Positions 1-59,685 of a stretch of 64,000 nt of DNA are shown here, one piece after another (position 1 is the stretch's first letter; each line of letters starts with the position of its first letter). Source of the DNA: Ampullaceana balthica (taxonomy: Eukaryota > Mollusca > Gastropoda > Lymnaeidae); NCBI GenBank assembly GCA_944989445.1, contig CALYLW010000347.1, positions 310,001 through 374,000 on the forward strand, given 5' to 3'. Made by a program: the position numbers and the translations under genes. The notes below the pieces were generated by a model that worked only from the letters and a program-made list of their open reading frames with translations, made no database searches and was not told where the DNA came from.

Positions 1-1991
1 CTGGGGGCGGGGCTTCCTAACCAAGGACTAATCAACTTGCTCACCCAGTTGGACGGCGACGGCGATGGACAGAATCCCAACACGGGATTGGCTACAGTGC
101 TGGCATTGTCCGCCATCATGAACCAGAGAGTAAGTCATTCGAGAATAATCGAATTTATGGAAATTATGAGTTTCATCATTCACTGTGTAATAAAATCTGC
201 CATAAAAACACACACACACGCACCAATGCACACACACGCACCAATGCACACACACCAATGCACACACACGCACCAATGCACACACACCAATGCACACAAC
301 CGCACCAATGCATACACCCGCCCACCTCCCTTATCCTTGAACAATCAATCAAAACAACTATAGGAAACAGTATGTTATAACGGACTCTGCGAAAGAGTCC
401 AACTAAAATAATGACATGCCTTGACCACTCTTTAGTGCAAAACTCCGGCAATCCCAAAACATCTCAAACCTAATTATTTAATCCAAATCTGAAACGGCGT
501 TATTCCCACAACTACAATATATCAAAACTTGGTTATTATCCACAACTACAATACATCAAAACTTGGTTATTATCCACAACTACAATACATCAAAACTTGG
601 TTATTATCCACAACTAAAATATATCAAAACTTGGTTATTATCCACAACTACAATACATCAAAACTTGGTTATTATCCATAACTACAATACATCAAAACTT
701 GGTTATTATCCACAACTACAATACATCAAAACTTGGTTATTATCCACAACTACAATATATCAAAACTTGGTTATTATCTACAACTACAATACATCAAAAC
801 TTGGTTATTATCCACAACTACAATACATCAAAACTTGGTTATTATCCACAACTACAATACATCAAAACTTGGTTATTCCTGCAACTACAATGTATAACAA
901 CGTTGTTATTCCTGCAACTACAATGAATCAAATCTTTTCCCCCTCACAGAACGGAGGCCAACAACAGCCACAACCTCAACCGGGTTTTCCAGGGGCGTTC
1001 CCCAACCCCTACCCGCCGGTTGCACCCGTCTTCGCACCAAACAACCAGTGGCAACAGCCCCAGGCCTTAGCCAACCCCGGCAACCCCCCGGGGGTCATTA
1101 GCCAGGGGACACCATTCACCACAGAGGACGGGAGGACATTCGTTGTAGTCCCTCAGGTACAAAGAAAACTATTATTTCATTTTTGAGTCGGCGATTGTAA
1201 AGGTGAAGACGTAATAATAGGGGGTTGAACTGCGAGGAAGCGTTCAAATAGAGTACACGAGACAAAAACGATGTGTGGGATTCATTGAAAGACATACAAG
1301 TTTAATGTCAATACTTGATGTTATTAATTTGTAGGCCTATTGCATGATGAATGCATTTGCCGTAACGTATGCAAATGTTTATAAATAAAGCATTACATTT
1401 ATTACTGTATTCACACAAACCGTTTGATTAAACGGTGCAGTAGCGATACGTTGGTCACTGGTCAGGTAGCACTGAATCAGCGGATCAAATTACCCATTGC
1501 CACAGGCAATTCCTCAATTCATCTCTCTTTTAGATAAAGAAAAAAAGGGAAGCAAGCAGCTTGTATCAAAACGTTCCTATTATTTATCGGTACTTATTGA
1601 GAAAAATTTAACACTTTTATTTTTGTTTCAGTTCGCCAACCTGCAGCAACACCCGGGTAATGGACAGGGTTATGGACCGGGTAATGGACAGGGTTCCTTC
1701 CAAGGTCAAGGAAGTCTACCTTTCGAAGGTCAAGTTAATCAAGGTCATCGCCAAGCCCAGAGGCAGCGGAACAGGCAACACCAAGGCCAGGGAAATGGAC
1801 AGGGGCAACCCATCGGTCAAGGCAATGGGCAGCTCCTAGGACAAGGTCAAGGCAACGGGCAAGGTCAGCTCCTTGGACAAGGTCAAGGCCAAGGTCAAAA
1901 CGTCATCGCACAGGCTCAGCTGCAGAATCTCTTGAACTTTCTGACAGAGGACAATGAAACTCCAGACAGGAACGGCACAGTAGTAGCCTGA
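1..1991 (+). CDS. Gln/Gly/Asn/Pro-rich protein, C-terminal three exons (5' partial)
   Basis: I do not recognise this gene. Three exons join in frame: 1-129 (open to the window edge; donor GTAAGT at 130), 950-1156 (acceptor CCCTCACAG, donor after CCTCAG) and 1632-1991 (acceptor TTGTTTCAG, stop TGA at 1989-1991). All junctions are phase 0, giving 231 visible residues. Exon 1 has a short acidic stretch, LDGDGDGQNP, faintly like an EF-hand loop but too short to call. Exon 2 is rich in Pro, Gln and Asn. Exon 3 is dominated by GQGNGQ and GQGQ repeats and ends in a more ordinary helix-like tail. Such low-complexity composition occurs in secreted matrix, shell or silk-like proteins and in prion-like nuclear proteins; nothing visible decides between these. 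The signal peptide, if any, lies outside the window. It converges on mTOR. Confidence 0.7.
209..316. repeat. CA-rich 18-bp tandem repeat in intron 1 of the Gln/Gly-rich gene
   Basis: Units of the form CACACACGCACCAATG recur about six times with small length changes. They lie wholly in the intron between exons 1-129 and 950-1156. Confidence 0.8.
495..925. repeat. 34-bp minisatellite, about 12 copies
   Basis: The unit, built around ACTTGGTTATTATCCACAAC, repeats every 34 bp with few substitutions. It ends about 25 bp before the acceptor of the exon at 950. Because the copies lack stops, an open frame runs from the array into that exon; this is a by-product of the repeat. Confidence 0.9.
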
Positions 1992-2784
1992 GGTCACCAT
2001 CTTTTGGCCAAACCAATTGACGGCGCACAACTGGACGCCCAGGTTCCCCACACAGATAAAACAAACACTTAAAATCTTCTTGGTTTCCCCGGAAGAAAGC
2101 AAATTCGTTTACATACTGTTAATTGTAAACTTGTTACATGTTGTTTTAAACAATCAAACATCTTTATGAGTTTGTGTGTATTATCATCGTGATTGTATGT
2201 CACGTGACCATGACCATGATCGCCTTTATTCATTAACAAATTCATTACTGAAAAATGAAAATTCATTACCCCATGAAAAATTTGGTGTTGCTTTTTTTTT
2301 CCTTCATTTTTGGTTTAAGTTTAAAAATAGTTGTGTACTTTTTTTCTTCCCAATAGTATTTTAATAGAATACTAGATTCAGTGTGCCATCAGACGCACAT
2401 ACAAAATCAAAACATTAACCATATAACAAAGTTCACTATAAATTAATAAATATTGGATATTGAAACCATGAATTTTCCAATTCCTTGAATTTTATATTTC
2501 CATAGCAAAATACTAAAATACTAATTAAAAACCAGTCATTTGACACGCATCAACACATTTCAATAAATCTTATGATAATAATGAGCAATGTCCAGTTACT
2601 TTTCTCAGAATCAATATGGCACTGTCAAGCTGGAGGTGATCATGAAAAGGCATGTGCAGTGCTGAAATAAACCATGCAAATGAGTGCAAATAATGTCTTG
2701 GAAACAACATGAAGTGTGTGCAGTTTACAGAATACAATGTCATACAATGTCATTTATGTTTGACATTCAGTTTTATTTACTCCT
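1992..2784 (+). other. 3' flank / probable 3' UTR of the Gln/Gly-rich gene
   Basis: No coding signal is seen here. AATAAA hexamers on the plus strand at 2445-2450, 2562-2567 and 2666-2671 could be polyadenylation signals for the upstream gene. None can be chosen from sequence alone. Confidence 0.35.
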
Positions 2785-3543
2785 GCATTTCCTTGTACAC
2801 GGCCCAGTTAACATTTCCTTGTACACGGCCCAGTTAACATTTCCTTGTACACGGCCCAGTTAACATTTCCTTGTACACGGCCCAGTTAACATTTCCTTGT
2901 ACACGGCCCAGTTAACATTCCCTTGAACACGACCCAGTTAACATTTCCTTGTACACGGCCCAGTTAACATTTCCTTGTACACGGCCCAGTTAACATTTCC
3001 TTGTACACGGCCCAGTAAACATTCCCTTGTACACGGCCCAGTTAACATTCCCTTGTACACGGCCCAGTTAACATTTCCTTGTACACGGCCCAGTTAACAT
3101 TTCCTTGTACACGGCCCAGTTAACATTCCCTTGAACACGACCCAGTTAACATTTCCTTGTACACGGCCCAGTTAACATTTCCTTGTACACGGCCCAGTTA
3201 ACATTTCCTTGTACACGGCCCAGTTAACATTTCCTTGTACACGGCCCAGTTAACATTTCCTTGTACACGGCCCAGTAAACATTCCCTTGTACACGGCCCA
3301 GTTAACATTCCCTTGTACACGGCCCAGTTAACATTCCCTTGTACACGGCCCAGTTAACATTCCCTTGTACACGGCCCAGTTAACATTTCCTTGTACACGA
3401 CCCAGTTAACATTTCCTTGTACATGACCCAGTTAACATTTCCTTGTACACGACCCAGTTAACATTTCCTTGTACACGACCCAGTTAACATTCCCTTGTAC
3501 ATGGCCAAGTTAACATTCCCTTGTACATGGCCCAGTTAACATT
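2785..3543. repeat. 26-bp minisatellite, about 29 copies
   Basis: The unit contains CCTTGTACACGGCCCAGTTA and repeats every 26 bp. Variants (CATTT/CATTC, CACGG/CACGA/CATGG) occur in blocks, suggesting duplication of multi-unit segments. It lies between the two convergent genes. Confidence 0.92.
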
Positions 3544-3687
3544 TTCTTCATCAGTTGTTAACTGAATGATAAGAATGAGCTAAAAACTACTGGCAAGTAT
3601 TTCTTTAAAACGTGTCAACACCAAGTAGACAAATAAATCATCAAGAAGGTCATGGGGATGATCCTTTGGTACACACAGGAAAGAAAA

Positions 3688-4110
3688 AATGGGGCACTGC
3701 TAAAATATGACAGATACATGAGTTCAGTTGCCCCTGAATGAATGGGGCACTGCCAAAATATTACAGATACATGAGTTCAGTTGCCCTGAATGAATGGGGC
3801 ACTGCCAAAATATGACAGATACATGAGTTCAGTTGCCCCTGTACGAATGGGGCACTGCCAAAATATGACAGATACATGAGTTCAGTTGCCTCTGAACGAA
3901 TGGGGCACTGCCAAAATATGACAGATACATGAGTTCAGTTGCCTCTGAACGAATGGGGCACTGCCAAAATATGACACATACATGAGTTCAGTTGCCCCTG
4001 AACGAATGGGGCACTGCCAAAATATGACAGATACATGAGTTCAGTTGCCCCTGAACGAATGGGGAACTGCCAAAATATGACAGATACATGAATTCAGTCG
4101 CCCCTGAACA
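3688..4110. repeat. About 53-bp minisatellite, 8 copies
   Basis: The unit begins AATGGGGCACTGCCAAAATA and repeats every 52-54 bp. It is in the intergenic region, separate from the preceding 26-bp array. Confidence 0.9.
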
Positions 4111-4716
4111 CAAAATAATTTTTTTTTAAAAATACTTAAAAGTGTTGCCCTTTAATTTGCATTTGCCAATAAACTTTCTGCATTCATTTTAATATATTTG
4201 AACTCAAAATTTTGTCATACTAAAATTTTTTAATACAACTGTGACAGAGAATTTAGAGATGACTTTTAGAGATGTTGAGTATTTTGAAGAACCAGATTCC
4301 TTCAAAACTTGAGTTGCTATAACCAGATTTCTTATAATGCAATTGGGTAATTATCAGAAAAATTAATTGTAAATTTTTTAAAGTGATGATTAATAATATA
4401 GTGTCACAATTTTTTGCCATCAAAACTTAACCAATAGATTAAGCATTTTTATTACATAGTACAAAAAGTGCTGTTAGCCCTCATAGGTCATAGTACTGTA
4501 AACAAATTAAAATATTATAATAGCTGTGATACCCACCCAAAACAAAAAGAATTTGTTAAAAACACCTATAATAATTATAATAGTTGTAATTTCCACTTGA
4601 GTATCAGTATACTTTTTTTTATAAATATAATACATGAAAATTAATATAAAAAAGTACTTTTTTAAATTATTTTTTTTTAAACCAATAACAATAGGAGTTC
4701 ACTTCCCTGACTGTGT
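4111..4716. other. AT-rich intergenic DNA, no gene seen
   Basis: AT-rich sequence with poly-T/poly-A runs and no credible open frame, repeat or RNA gene. Confidence 0.6.
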
Positions 4717-4721
4717 ATAAG

Positions 4722-5109
4722 GGGCCATCCATAAGTGACGTCACACGATTTTTGCCAATTTTTCACACTCCCCCTCTCTTTGCACTCTCCCCCCCCCCAC
4801 TGCATAGGAACTGTATTTTCTATATGAAAAAGAGCATGTTTCAAATCACTTTTTTGTCATTTAAGTATGTATTTAGTGTAAGGTTGCACTCTAAAATCGT
4901 AACACGCATGAAGCCATGCAAAACGACATAAAAAATTGTTAGAAATCAAATATTTAAGTGGAAATTTTATTTAAATTTGTGAGTTTTGATGTGACGTCAC
5001 ATTTCTGAAACACTCCCTCCCCCTGTTACACATCATCACAAATGTGGGGACTCCCCCCCCTCCTCCCCCCCTCCCCCCCTAGGTGCGTGACGTCATTTAT
5101 GGACGGTCC
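4722..5109. mobile_element. 388-bp MITE with 5-bp ATAAG target duplication
   Basis: The ends are inverted repeats: the left begins GGGCCATCCATAAGTGACGT and the right, read in reverse complement, begins GGACCGTCCATAAATGACGT. ATAAG flanks both sides (4717-4721 and 5110-5114). There is no coding capacity. Each terminal repeat contains a perfect TGACGTCA octamer (4735-4742, 5088-5095) and a third lies inside (4992-4999). Two C-homopolymer tracts sit near the ends. The transposase family is not assigned. Confidence 0.8.
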
Positions 5110-5114
5110 ATAAG

Positions 5115-8100
5115 TATTAAATACTTATACTTATAAGGCTAATATTATGAGTATTATTAATTATTGTTTTCATAATTATTAATATAATTATTAATTAATA
5201 TAATTAGTAATTTAGCTATAAGTATGAATTATAAAATTAAATCAATTTAATTAGTTTATTTAGTCAACTCAAAAATTTAGTACAAAGACATGTTCTTTCA
5301 AAGTAAATATTAAAAATAAGTAGTAATAGTAATAGTAGTAATCAATTACGTATAATGTATACAGAATACAGCATACTATCAGCTTTATTTTATTTTTATA
5401 AATTAATTAGGGAAAATCATCGATAATTTAATAAGTAATGAATTAGTTAAAGATAATTAATAATAGTAATAGACAACTAAACTAATAGTTATTGTATTAG
5501 TTTCTTCTGAATCTTTAATTTTAATAATTTTAATATTAATAAGTCATAAGTATAAGTTAATAGTATAAGTAATATTCGATTAAAATTAATTACCAGATCA
5601 AGCGATAAAAACAATAAAAGTCAGCGGAAAAAAAATCACTCACAATATCTGCATTTTTTCAAAAATTTTGAGCGTATAAAATTCTTGATTTTGTAAAAGC
5701 AGCATTTGCGATAAAATATTGTTGAGTATAAAAAAAATTAATACTCACTTCTTAACTCAAATGAGATTGGTGTCTCAACTACAATTACGATATATACGCA
5801 TGCGCGCATAAGTTGAAACTAATTATAATTCTGGTGACGTGTGAAAATGATAGAGTATAGACTATAATTATAGAGGAGAGCCTTAGATCTAAATCTAAGA
5901 GATTTACGTCAAGTTTTTATTATTTAAATTTAAAATCTTTTAAAATGAATGGAATATTTTCGAATATCTAGATTTATCCCATTATTTTCTGACCCAGATA
6001 ATTTAAGTTTAAGAAATGTCCAACTGCGTGGAAACCAAGTTAGCGACATGACCCATTTTTAAAAATAGTAAGTCACATGACAATCAGGTGTACGCCTAAT
6101 TTTGGCGTGTATTTATAAATATATCAATGCATTGTCTTCTGCTGGTGATCGTAGCATATTGGTGTAAATGAGTGCTCAAAAAGAATGTGTATCACCATCC
6201 CCGTTCTGCCTCTTCGGGAGTCTAAAATGTTCAGTAGTCGTAGACTTAGAGGTCTGGCTTCACAAGATGGCCATGGGTCATGGCGAACTTGGTCAGTAGG
6301 ACCTCCTTAAAATTTCAGTACATGTATTTTTTAAAAAAAAGGTGAATGCTTATTCCATTTTTTAAAATAGTGCCTACGGGAATAACATCTAAACGGGAGC
6401 CTTGGTAGTATAAGAAGGGGAATTAAAGACAAACCTAATTAATTCAATGAAGACATAATAAAGGTGACTTCAATTTCAAATTGCTTGCTGAATGGCGCCT
6501 TAAGCCAGCGGGCAGCACATGTTGTCCATTCGTGTCACCAATGACGTGTACAGCGTCCACTTGCCGCGCCCACGAGAACTTTAAATACGCACGAGAAATA
6601 ACAATTTCTCCCTCTTTTTTCTTCTTGTAGATCTAAACGTTTTTTCCCCTTTGGTCATTTTTTTTTATACAAAGAACAAATAATTTTTAAAAAGATTTAG
6701 AATCCATTTTGATAGTGACTGTTACAAAAAAACAGGTAGCAATATAAAAAAAAAGTATGTGGAAAAAAGGTATTGATGTTACAGGTGCATTCTGCTAGAA
6801 AAAAAAGCACTGTTTATAACTTGGTCCAAATGTTGAAACCATAGACAATAAGAGAAAACTTGAACATAGAGGAGTAAAAACAGAAGACAATTTTATTTTT
6901 ATTTGTATACAACAAATTATTTTTATATAATTTTTTACAAATTAATTCTTAAATTCTATCAGTAAGTGATGACTCCGTTTATTCTTTTTATTGAATTTCA
7001 ATGTTATTAAAACAGGATGAATTGGGGAAAATAGGGCATACGACAGCAGAAAAGTGTCATCTGTATGAGTTAAACTTGTAAAATTCAGACAAATTTCATC
7101 AATGCTCTGCACCACACACACATTTTACGTTGATACAAATCATGTCTACAATTGTATCACATATAGTATAGAATAGTAAGACAAAAAAAACATGTGCAAG
7201 TTATAATTATTTATTTTAATAAATGCCTCAATCTTTTTTTAAATCATTAATAAATTAACAAGAAAACCATTTATTTACCAACAAATTTCAAGTAACTATT
7301 AATTTACATAAATAAAATAGACAATTTAACACAGCAACTTTTGGAGTTATTTTATGTCTTTTTTCCTTGCTGGCAATTATTAGTTGTATTTAAAAAATGA
7401 TATTTCTGAAATAAAGTTAATGAAATGAACACTCAAAATAACAAATTGGTGAGTTGTATCAAAGTCTGGAAAAAGTGTGACAATGTTAGGTGGTGAAATG
7501 TAAACATACAACAGTGTTTCTAGGTCCAGGCATCATGAGAAATCTTAATGCACTCATTATTTTAAGACTTTTAATGGATTAATTAGGAAATCACAGAATA
7601 TCAATTAAAGTCTTGTTAAATTTGTTAATTTTATAAAAAACACAAAAATCAACAGTGAAAACAGTGACAATGTCAAATCTTGACAATGAAGGACAGGTAA
7701 AACAGCTTCTAGGCATTCTCTTTAGTTGAATGGACTATCTATTGATGCCTGGAAAATTCAGTGCTATTGACAGATGTCATGTCGTCTCGGACATACACAA
7801 GTACACAAGTTTTTCAGCTGGGGGTCAAGGTCGGGCATGTAAAATCTAACACATTAAAAAAAAATTTATCACATCCAAAAAAAAAGGTAATGGCTGGCAG
7901 GCCACAATAACTTTCACAAAATGACATCTCCTTTCAAACATTGATAATTAATACAAACAGATGAACACTTTTCTCATCTCTCTCTCTCTCTCTAGTGGTA
8001 CACTAAAAAGTATAATTATTACAAACATTATTCTCTGTACCTGATCCCACACAGTTCAGTGTTAAGACCATAGCACAGTTCCTTTTCATTGTCCCATGCA

Positions 8101-8172
8101 CAAATTTCACTTGCATTAATTGGTCAAGCATAACAAGCAATTGTGCCTTGGTCTGGTGTTCAGAGCCTGATA
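5115..8172. other. AT-rich intergenic DNA, no gene seen
   Basis: Long AT-rich stretch with many TTAATTA-type words, a short (TC)n run near 7978-7994 and no credible ORF or RNA gene. The distal part may contain a long mTOR 3' UTR, since reverse-strand AATAAA hexamers occur here, but no end can be fixed. Confidence 0.5.
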
Positions 8173-8356
8173 CAAAGTCAATGTGAGTAAAGTCAGTAGC
8201 CCTATCCTCACACAGACATCATTTCATGACAACTTTAGACTCTGATTTCTGGTGTAAGTTCAAACAAAGTCAATATGAGTAAAGTCAGTAGCCCTATCCT
8301 CACACAGACATCATTTCATGACAACTTTAGACTCTGATTTCTGGTGTAAGTTCAAA
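8173..8356. repeat. 92-bp direct duplication in the mTOR 3' flank
   Basis: Two nearly identical 92-bp copies start with CAAAGTCAAT at 8173 and 8265. They lie 3' of the mTOR stop and may be transcribed as 3' UTR. Confidence 0.9.
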
Positions 8357-9327
8357 CAACAACTACATCTACAATACACATTAGTGTGGTGAAGCACATT
8401 TGGATTATAAATCTCATCCATAAATTGTCATTGATAACATTATAGAGCGAATTGATCAAATAGAAAACATGACCTGTCTCATGAGACTTTTCTGAAAGCC
8501 GCAGTGGGTAAATATTTACAATGAGGTGAACATAGGCATCCGTAATATGAAACATACACAACTTTTTAAATAATTTGACAAAATTGACATCCAAAATGGT
8601 ATGACTGGTCAGTAGAGGGCTGATGACCAAGTCACATCCAAGATACATTTTATTTGCCCAAACTGACAGATTAACCAATATTATTAACCAAAGATAGGTT
8701 AGGTGTACCAACCAGCCAAGTAATAAATGACACACACAACTAGCCCTGAGTTGTTATATTAGCTACATGACTTGCCGTTAGCGGGGCTTTTCTTGTCAAC
8801 AGCATGTTTCAATAGAACCAACAGTGAGTCAACAAGGGGAAAAAAATTATTTGTACAAGAAATTTTTAATCACTCAAATATTGCCAAAAAACAGAGAAAA
8901 CAAAGAAAGTTGAATGGTTTCAATGAAATTTAAAATATAGGAATGGCTAATCTGGGGTTAGAACAATCGGCGGATACAAACATCAGTGGATGAATAGAAA
9001 AAAATCAATGAATACAGCAATCAGGGAAAATGCCTTTAGAGGATGTATCCATCAGTGGACACAGCCAATAGTGGACACAGCAACCAGTGGGCCTAGCAAT
9101 CCACAGCCAAAAAGTTTAGGTTATACAGTCCAAAATCCAATGGTCAACAGAGAGATGTACAAAGTAACATAAGTAATTTTTGGCATACGGTATTATTTCT
9201 GAAATGACAAGATCCCAGCTTGGCTGTCCTGCTCTATTCACAACCAACGACTGTAGTACTAAAACTTCTGGTCCAGTCATTAACTGACAGAATTTATCAA
9301 AGTTCTGCACTTGCATCCAGTCACAGA
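8357..9327 (-). other. Probable 3' UTR of mTOR
   Basis: This follows directly on the mTOR stop codon on the minus strand. A reverse-strand AATAAA at about 8649-8654 would give a 3' UTR of roughly 680 nt. That signal is a candidate only. The minus-strand open frame at 8352-8735 has no recognisable product. Confidence 0.35.
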
Positions 9328-55535
<46,208 letters not shown>

Positions 55536-57169
55536 CTGGAGAACAACGGACACAATATAAGGTGTGTGGTTTACAACTGACACAGAATAAGGTTTGTGGG
55601 GTTCTTTTATAATGAAAGTCATTTTGTAGTTGTTTATTTTTCACACAGAATTATCCAATTATGTGATCTGAACTGATATTTTTAGTCATTAGTCTTAGTT
55701 GTTGATCAACTCATATTTACTGTGGCACATTTTAAAGTTTTGTTTGGGTCACCTGATGCTCTGCTAATGGCTTTAAAAATTCCAGAGTGTGGGCACAGGT
55801 GGGCAACATTTTAAAAACAGACTTTACAAAAAATAGATTTACACACCAGTTGTAACTGGTTCTCTAAAGGGTAATAAAAATAAATAATTCAACATTTTTC
55901 TATGACACTAAATGTAAAATACTCTCATATCCATCTTTAATGAAAATTTTTGTGTCATAAAGTGTTCTTTATATTTGTCATGGACAAACTAATGAGATAT
56001 TGAAGCCTAATGACAGCCAATAATTTCAAACATCAAGAAATGGACAGCAAATAACTAAAGCCAAGCTCTGCACCACACAAAGAGAAAAGTTGCCTTTAAT
56101 CCTCAGCAGCCAGCAACCCAACAAGAATTCCAGAAGCAATTGAGAGGAAAACAATTTGGTTCTCACATTCCAATTTGGAATTCCTTCTAACTGTGGGGGC
56201 AAGTACGATCCAATTTACTATTTCAAAATCAAATAGTGTGACTGCTTGTGGAATGGCCTCCCTTAGATATCTCATTTCAAGTACAAAGTTATAAAAAGTA
56301 TGTATGCCCCCCCCCACTCCTCCCTTATATCAAATTGTCCTCCCTTATATCAAATTGTCCTCCCTTACATCAAATTTAAAAATGCAGTGATGTTTAAAAA
56401 ATAGGTTACTTTCAGTGTCCAATGTCATGGTCAATTGTTGTCTAACCTTGCCTGGCCAGACTACCCTCTATTCTAACCTGACCTAGTATCTTGACCAGGG
56501 CACTAACACGTCTTGGTTTGATAGACGCAATGGTCTACGGTACCAACAACTTTGATGTTACAGTCAATACAAAGCCACACCCCCTCCGCCCCCCCCCTCC
56601 CATTGGGAGAGTTTATTTAATCCCAACCATCATAAAAACATTTTGTCATCTAACATAATGCACATATCTGGGTTAGGTACTTGACTAGCTTTTATTGAGC
56701 TTTCACTTCAAATGTTTACAATGACAAATATAACATGATTAAATACAATTATCCAATATAAACACTGAACCAAAATAGTTCAATAAACTTAAAGCAATTC
56801 CCTGGTCTAAAAGGCATGATCTTACAGGTAAATCCACCGAAGAAAAGTGATGTTCACCATCTATAAGTAGTCTCATTATTACAGTTCACACATTCATTAG
56901 CAAATAATGTTAATAACAAAAACTATCCAAGACATTGTTAAATTCAAAGAAACAACACGAACAAACAAAAATTAAAACTTAATACAAACAAATTCAATGT
57001 GGATTATTTCATAACATTATTTATATCAACCTCCAACACCACCCCCCCCTTTTTCTGGTCTGAGACATTACAAACCCAATAGAAGACCATCAATTGTTTT
57101 GTTTTACATGCAACGCCAGCCAGCGCCTTGAGGACAGATTCTAAGAAGCATGTGAGGTGACAGCAATAG
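55536..57169. other. Upstream mTOR intron, no exon recognised
   Basis: No further mTOR-like coding was found on the minus strand after the exon ending at 55535. Contents are AT-rich with C tracts at 56307-56317 and 56578-56600 and a threefold TCCCTTATATCAAATTG near 56330. The frame at 56096-56317 has no recognisable domain. Confidence 0.55.
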
Positions 57170-57345
57170 CCAGTGGCAGCTACACTACACGAGTTCACCC
57201 ACTAGCATCTCTAGCTTCCTGGCAGCTACACTACACGAGTTCACCCACTAGCATCTCTAGCTTCCTGGCAGCTACACTACACGAGTTCACCCACTAGCAT
57301 CTCTAGCTTCCTGGCAGCTACACTACATGAGTTCACCCACTAGCA
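57170..57345. repeat. 46-bp minisatellite, about 4 copies
   Basis: Unit TACACTACACGAGTTCACCC plus 26 bp, period 46 bp. Confidence 0.92.
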
Positions 57346-58034
57346 TACACCACACCTTTCATCTCTAGCTTCTATCATTTCTAGGCTCTACAATACAATA
57401 GTATTGTCGTACTTTACTGAAAGCATAGCTGTACAACTCATTACAACTGTTACTTCAAAGAAGTGCAACTTGAAATTTCCAATGCCATGAGAATAAAGCT
57501 TTAAAGGGAAATCTATAGCATCCACATTTCCAACACCCTCTTTTTTTTTAAATTTTATTGATTGATACAAAACAAAAGACCTTCTGCAAACAACATCACA
57601 AACAAAATTTCTGAATTGATATGAGTTTGTTATATAAACTATTGTTAATGTTGTTTTTTATAAATGCTTATTTTTATTATTTGATCAGATGTTAAATGTT
57701 ATCATCAATTATCATGTGAGATCTTCAATAAATTCAGTTAGATAAATAATTTGATTATTTGATTATATTTGAAATGTTCCAGTGTGTGAAATTATCAACT
57801 AATATTAGTGGCCAGATATCAAACTGAAAAGTTCAGCGATTGAAGCAACAAAAAATAAACAAATCTCAAAATAGTATAATTACTCAGAGGCTGGCCTGAA
57901 AAAAAAAGAAAACAAACAAAATATTTTTAATTACAAAGTACACTTTTTTGATAAAGAAGAGCCAGGAGAAAGGCGGGGGAAAGAGGAGCAGGAGTAAACA
58001 CCATCGTCCCTTGAGGACAGACGGATGCCACATA

Positions 58035-59519
58035 CAGTCGAACCCACTTACCTCGAGCTCGGTTAGCTCGACCACCCCATTAACTTGACGTTTTTTATTG
58101 GAACCGCCAAATTCTCTCTTTGTCTTAGCATTATTTCATCGGCTAATTCGATTTTTCTAAGTTGCCGAAACCTAATACCTCGAGCACAAAAGAGGGCCAA
58201 ATTTGCAACTTAACGTTGGTTAGCTCGATCCTCGTCGGTTCGCCCAGCAATGCATTTTTAGTTCAAAATAGTGTTGACATCTCGCTTTCTTCGAGACTTC
58301 CGGCTATTGTGTGATTCTACGAGATTTCAATAAAAATTACCGGATGTTATTATCTTCTTTCACTTTCGATCCATGTGTGAATTAGATGTATTCACCCGAG
58401 GTGCCCGTAAATCGGCATTAGCGATCTTTAATCCGTCATTATTTCGCAGTGCATGTTATATTATTATTAAACTTAATTCATTTTCTGATGCATTGATCAT
58501 TTTATTTTTTAAGATAAACGAATATCTTTAGAAATGAAAATAAAGGTTTGTATCGAGAATCGATGGTGGTTCTTATATAATTAAATAAAAAACTATTATT
58601 CTTTTAAAAGTTTGTTGTTGCTTTGATACCAGTAAGATACGAGACTGTGACTAACACGCGCGTGACGATGAAATCAAATCATTTTCTTAATATTCCAGTA
58701 CATGTACATAATATTATTAATATACACGTCATCACTTTTGTAGGTCGAATTCTGATAAGGAATTTTTTTTTAATTCGCTTAGACTTAATTGCCGGCCGAG
58801 GTCTAACACACAGCCCACAGCTTGCTGTGATCAACAGTCAAGGCAGCAATAGTTTTATTTATATTATTACAAGACTGAGGAAATTCGAGAGCGTTCTGAT
58901 AGTAACAGATATCCTGCATGTTAAAAGCATTAAACTTAAAATTACCATATTGATATGTTTATTTTTATTTTTTTTTATTCGCTGATTCGACGGCATTGCA
59001 AATGCTAGCGGCTGTGACATGGCGAGGCGTAAACTTTGACCATTTAGCGCAGACAATTATAAACTGGTAACTTATTTTTCATTAAATGGAATCGAAACAT
59101 GACAGAGACGTAATCAAAGTCCTTTACTTCGGCATAAATATATATATATATATATATAAATTCCCGATTAGTCATAACTTTTCCCTACTTTCAAGGCAGA
59201 GAATTTTTTAAAAAGAATTCCCGACTTTTTCCCGTTTTCCTGAGTTGGAACCATGGTTATATTTAAATTTTAAACGGTCCTTAAAAACAAACGGTCATTA
59301 CAACCTTAGGAAAGAGTGAAAAAATATTAGGGTTCCGATACGATTCCGATTAATCGTCCCATCACTAATTAACGCTAACTAATTAATCATGTACATAAAG
59401 AAATTTCAAGCATATGTTAATATTTTGCCGCCATATTGGTTTTCGTTTTAACTCGATCATCGGTTATCTCGACGCCATTTTTCATACCCCAACGCCGTCG
59501 ACTTAACTGGTTTCGACTG
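58035..59519. mobile_element. pogo/Tigger-like element, non-autonomous (1.49 kb)
   Basis: The left end CAGTCGAACCCACTTACCTC and right end (reverse complement CAGTCGAAACCAGTTAAGTC) are imperfect inverted repeats flanked by TA (58033-58034, 59520-59521). TA targets and CAGT-type termini suit the pogo branch of Tc1/mariner. Words like GGTTAGCTCGA recur near both ends. No transposase frame remains; a short (AT)n run lies at 59142-59158. Confidence 0.72.
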
Positions 59520-59685
59520 TACATACAATTTTTTGCATTTATAAATTTTAAAAATAAATTCACATCCCAAGCTAGATACATTCCACTCAGGGTCCCACAG
59601 GACAAATAGTGTTGTTTTTTTCTCAATATGACAGGGGTTCTGGGAATAATTGAAAAATGTCCAAGCGTCAGTTGTAAGGTCAAGG

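Noticed and set aside
563..1186. ORF reading from the 34-bp array into exon 950-1156
   Set aside because: A good acceptor at 948-949 and phase agreement with exon 1-129 show the array part is intron.
2785..3543. CRISPR-like regular spacing
   Set aside because: Head-to-tail units without unique spacers, in a eukaryotic genome; ordinary minisatellite.
58623..58985. 120-residue ORF inside the pogo-like element
   Set aside because: No transposase motifs (no DDD/DDE blocks or HTH) could be recognised; AT-rich chance frame.
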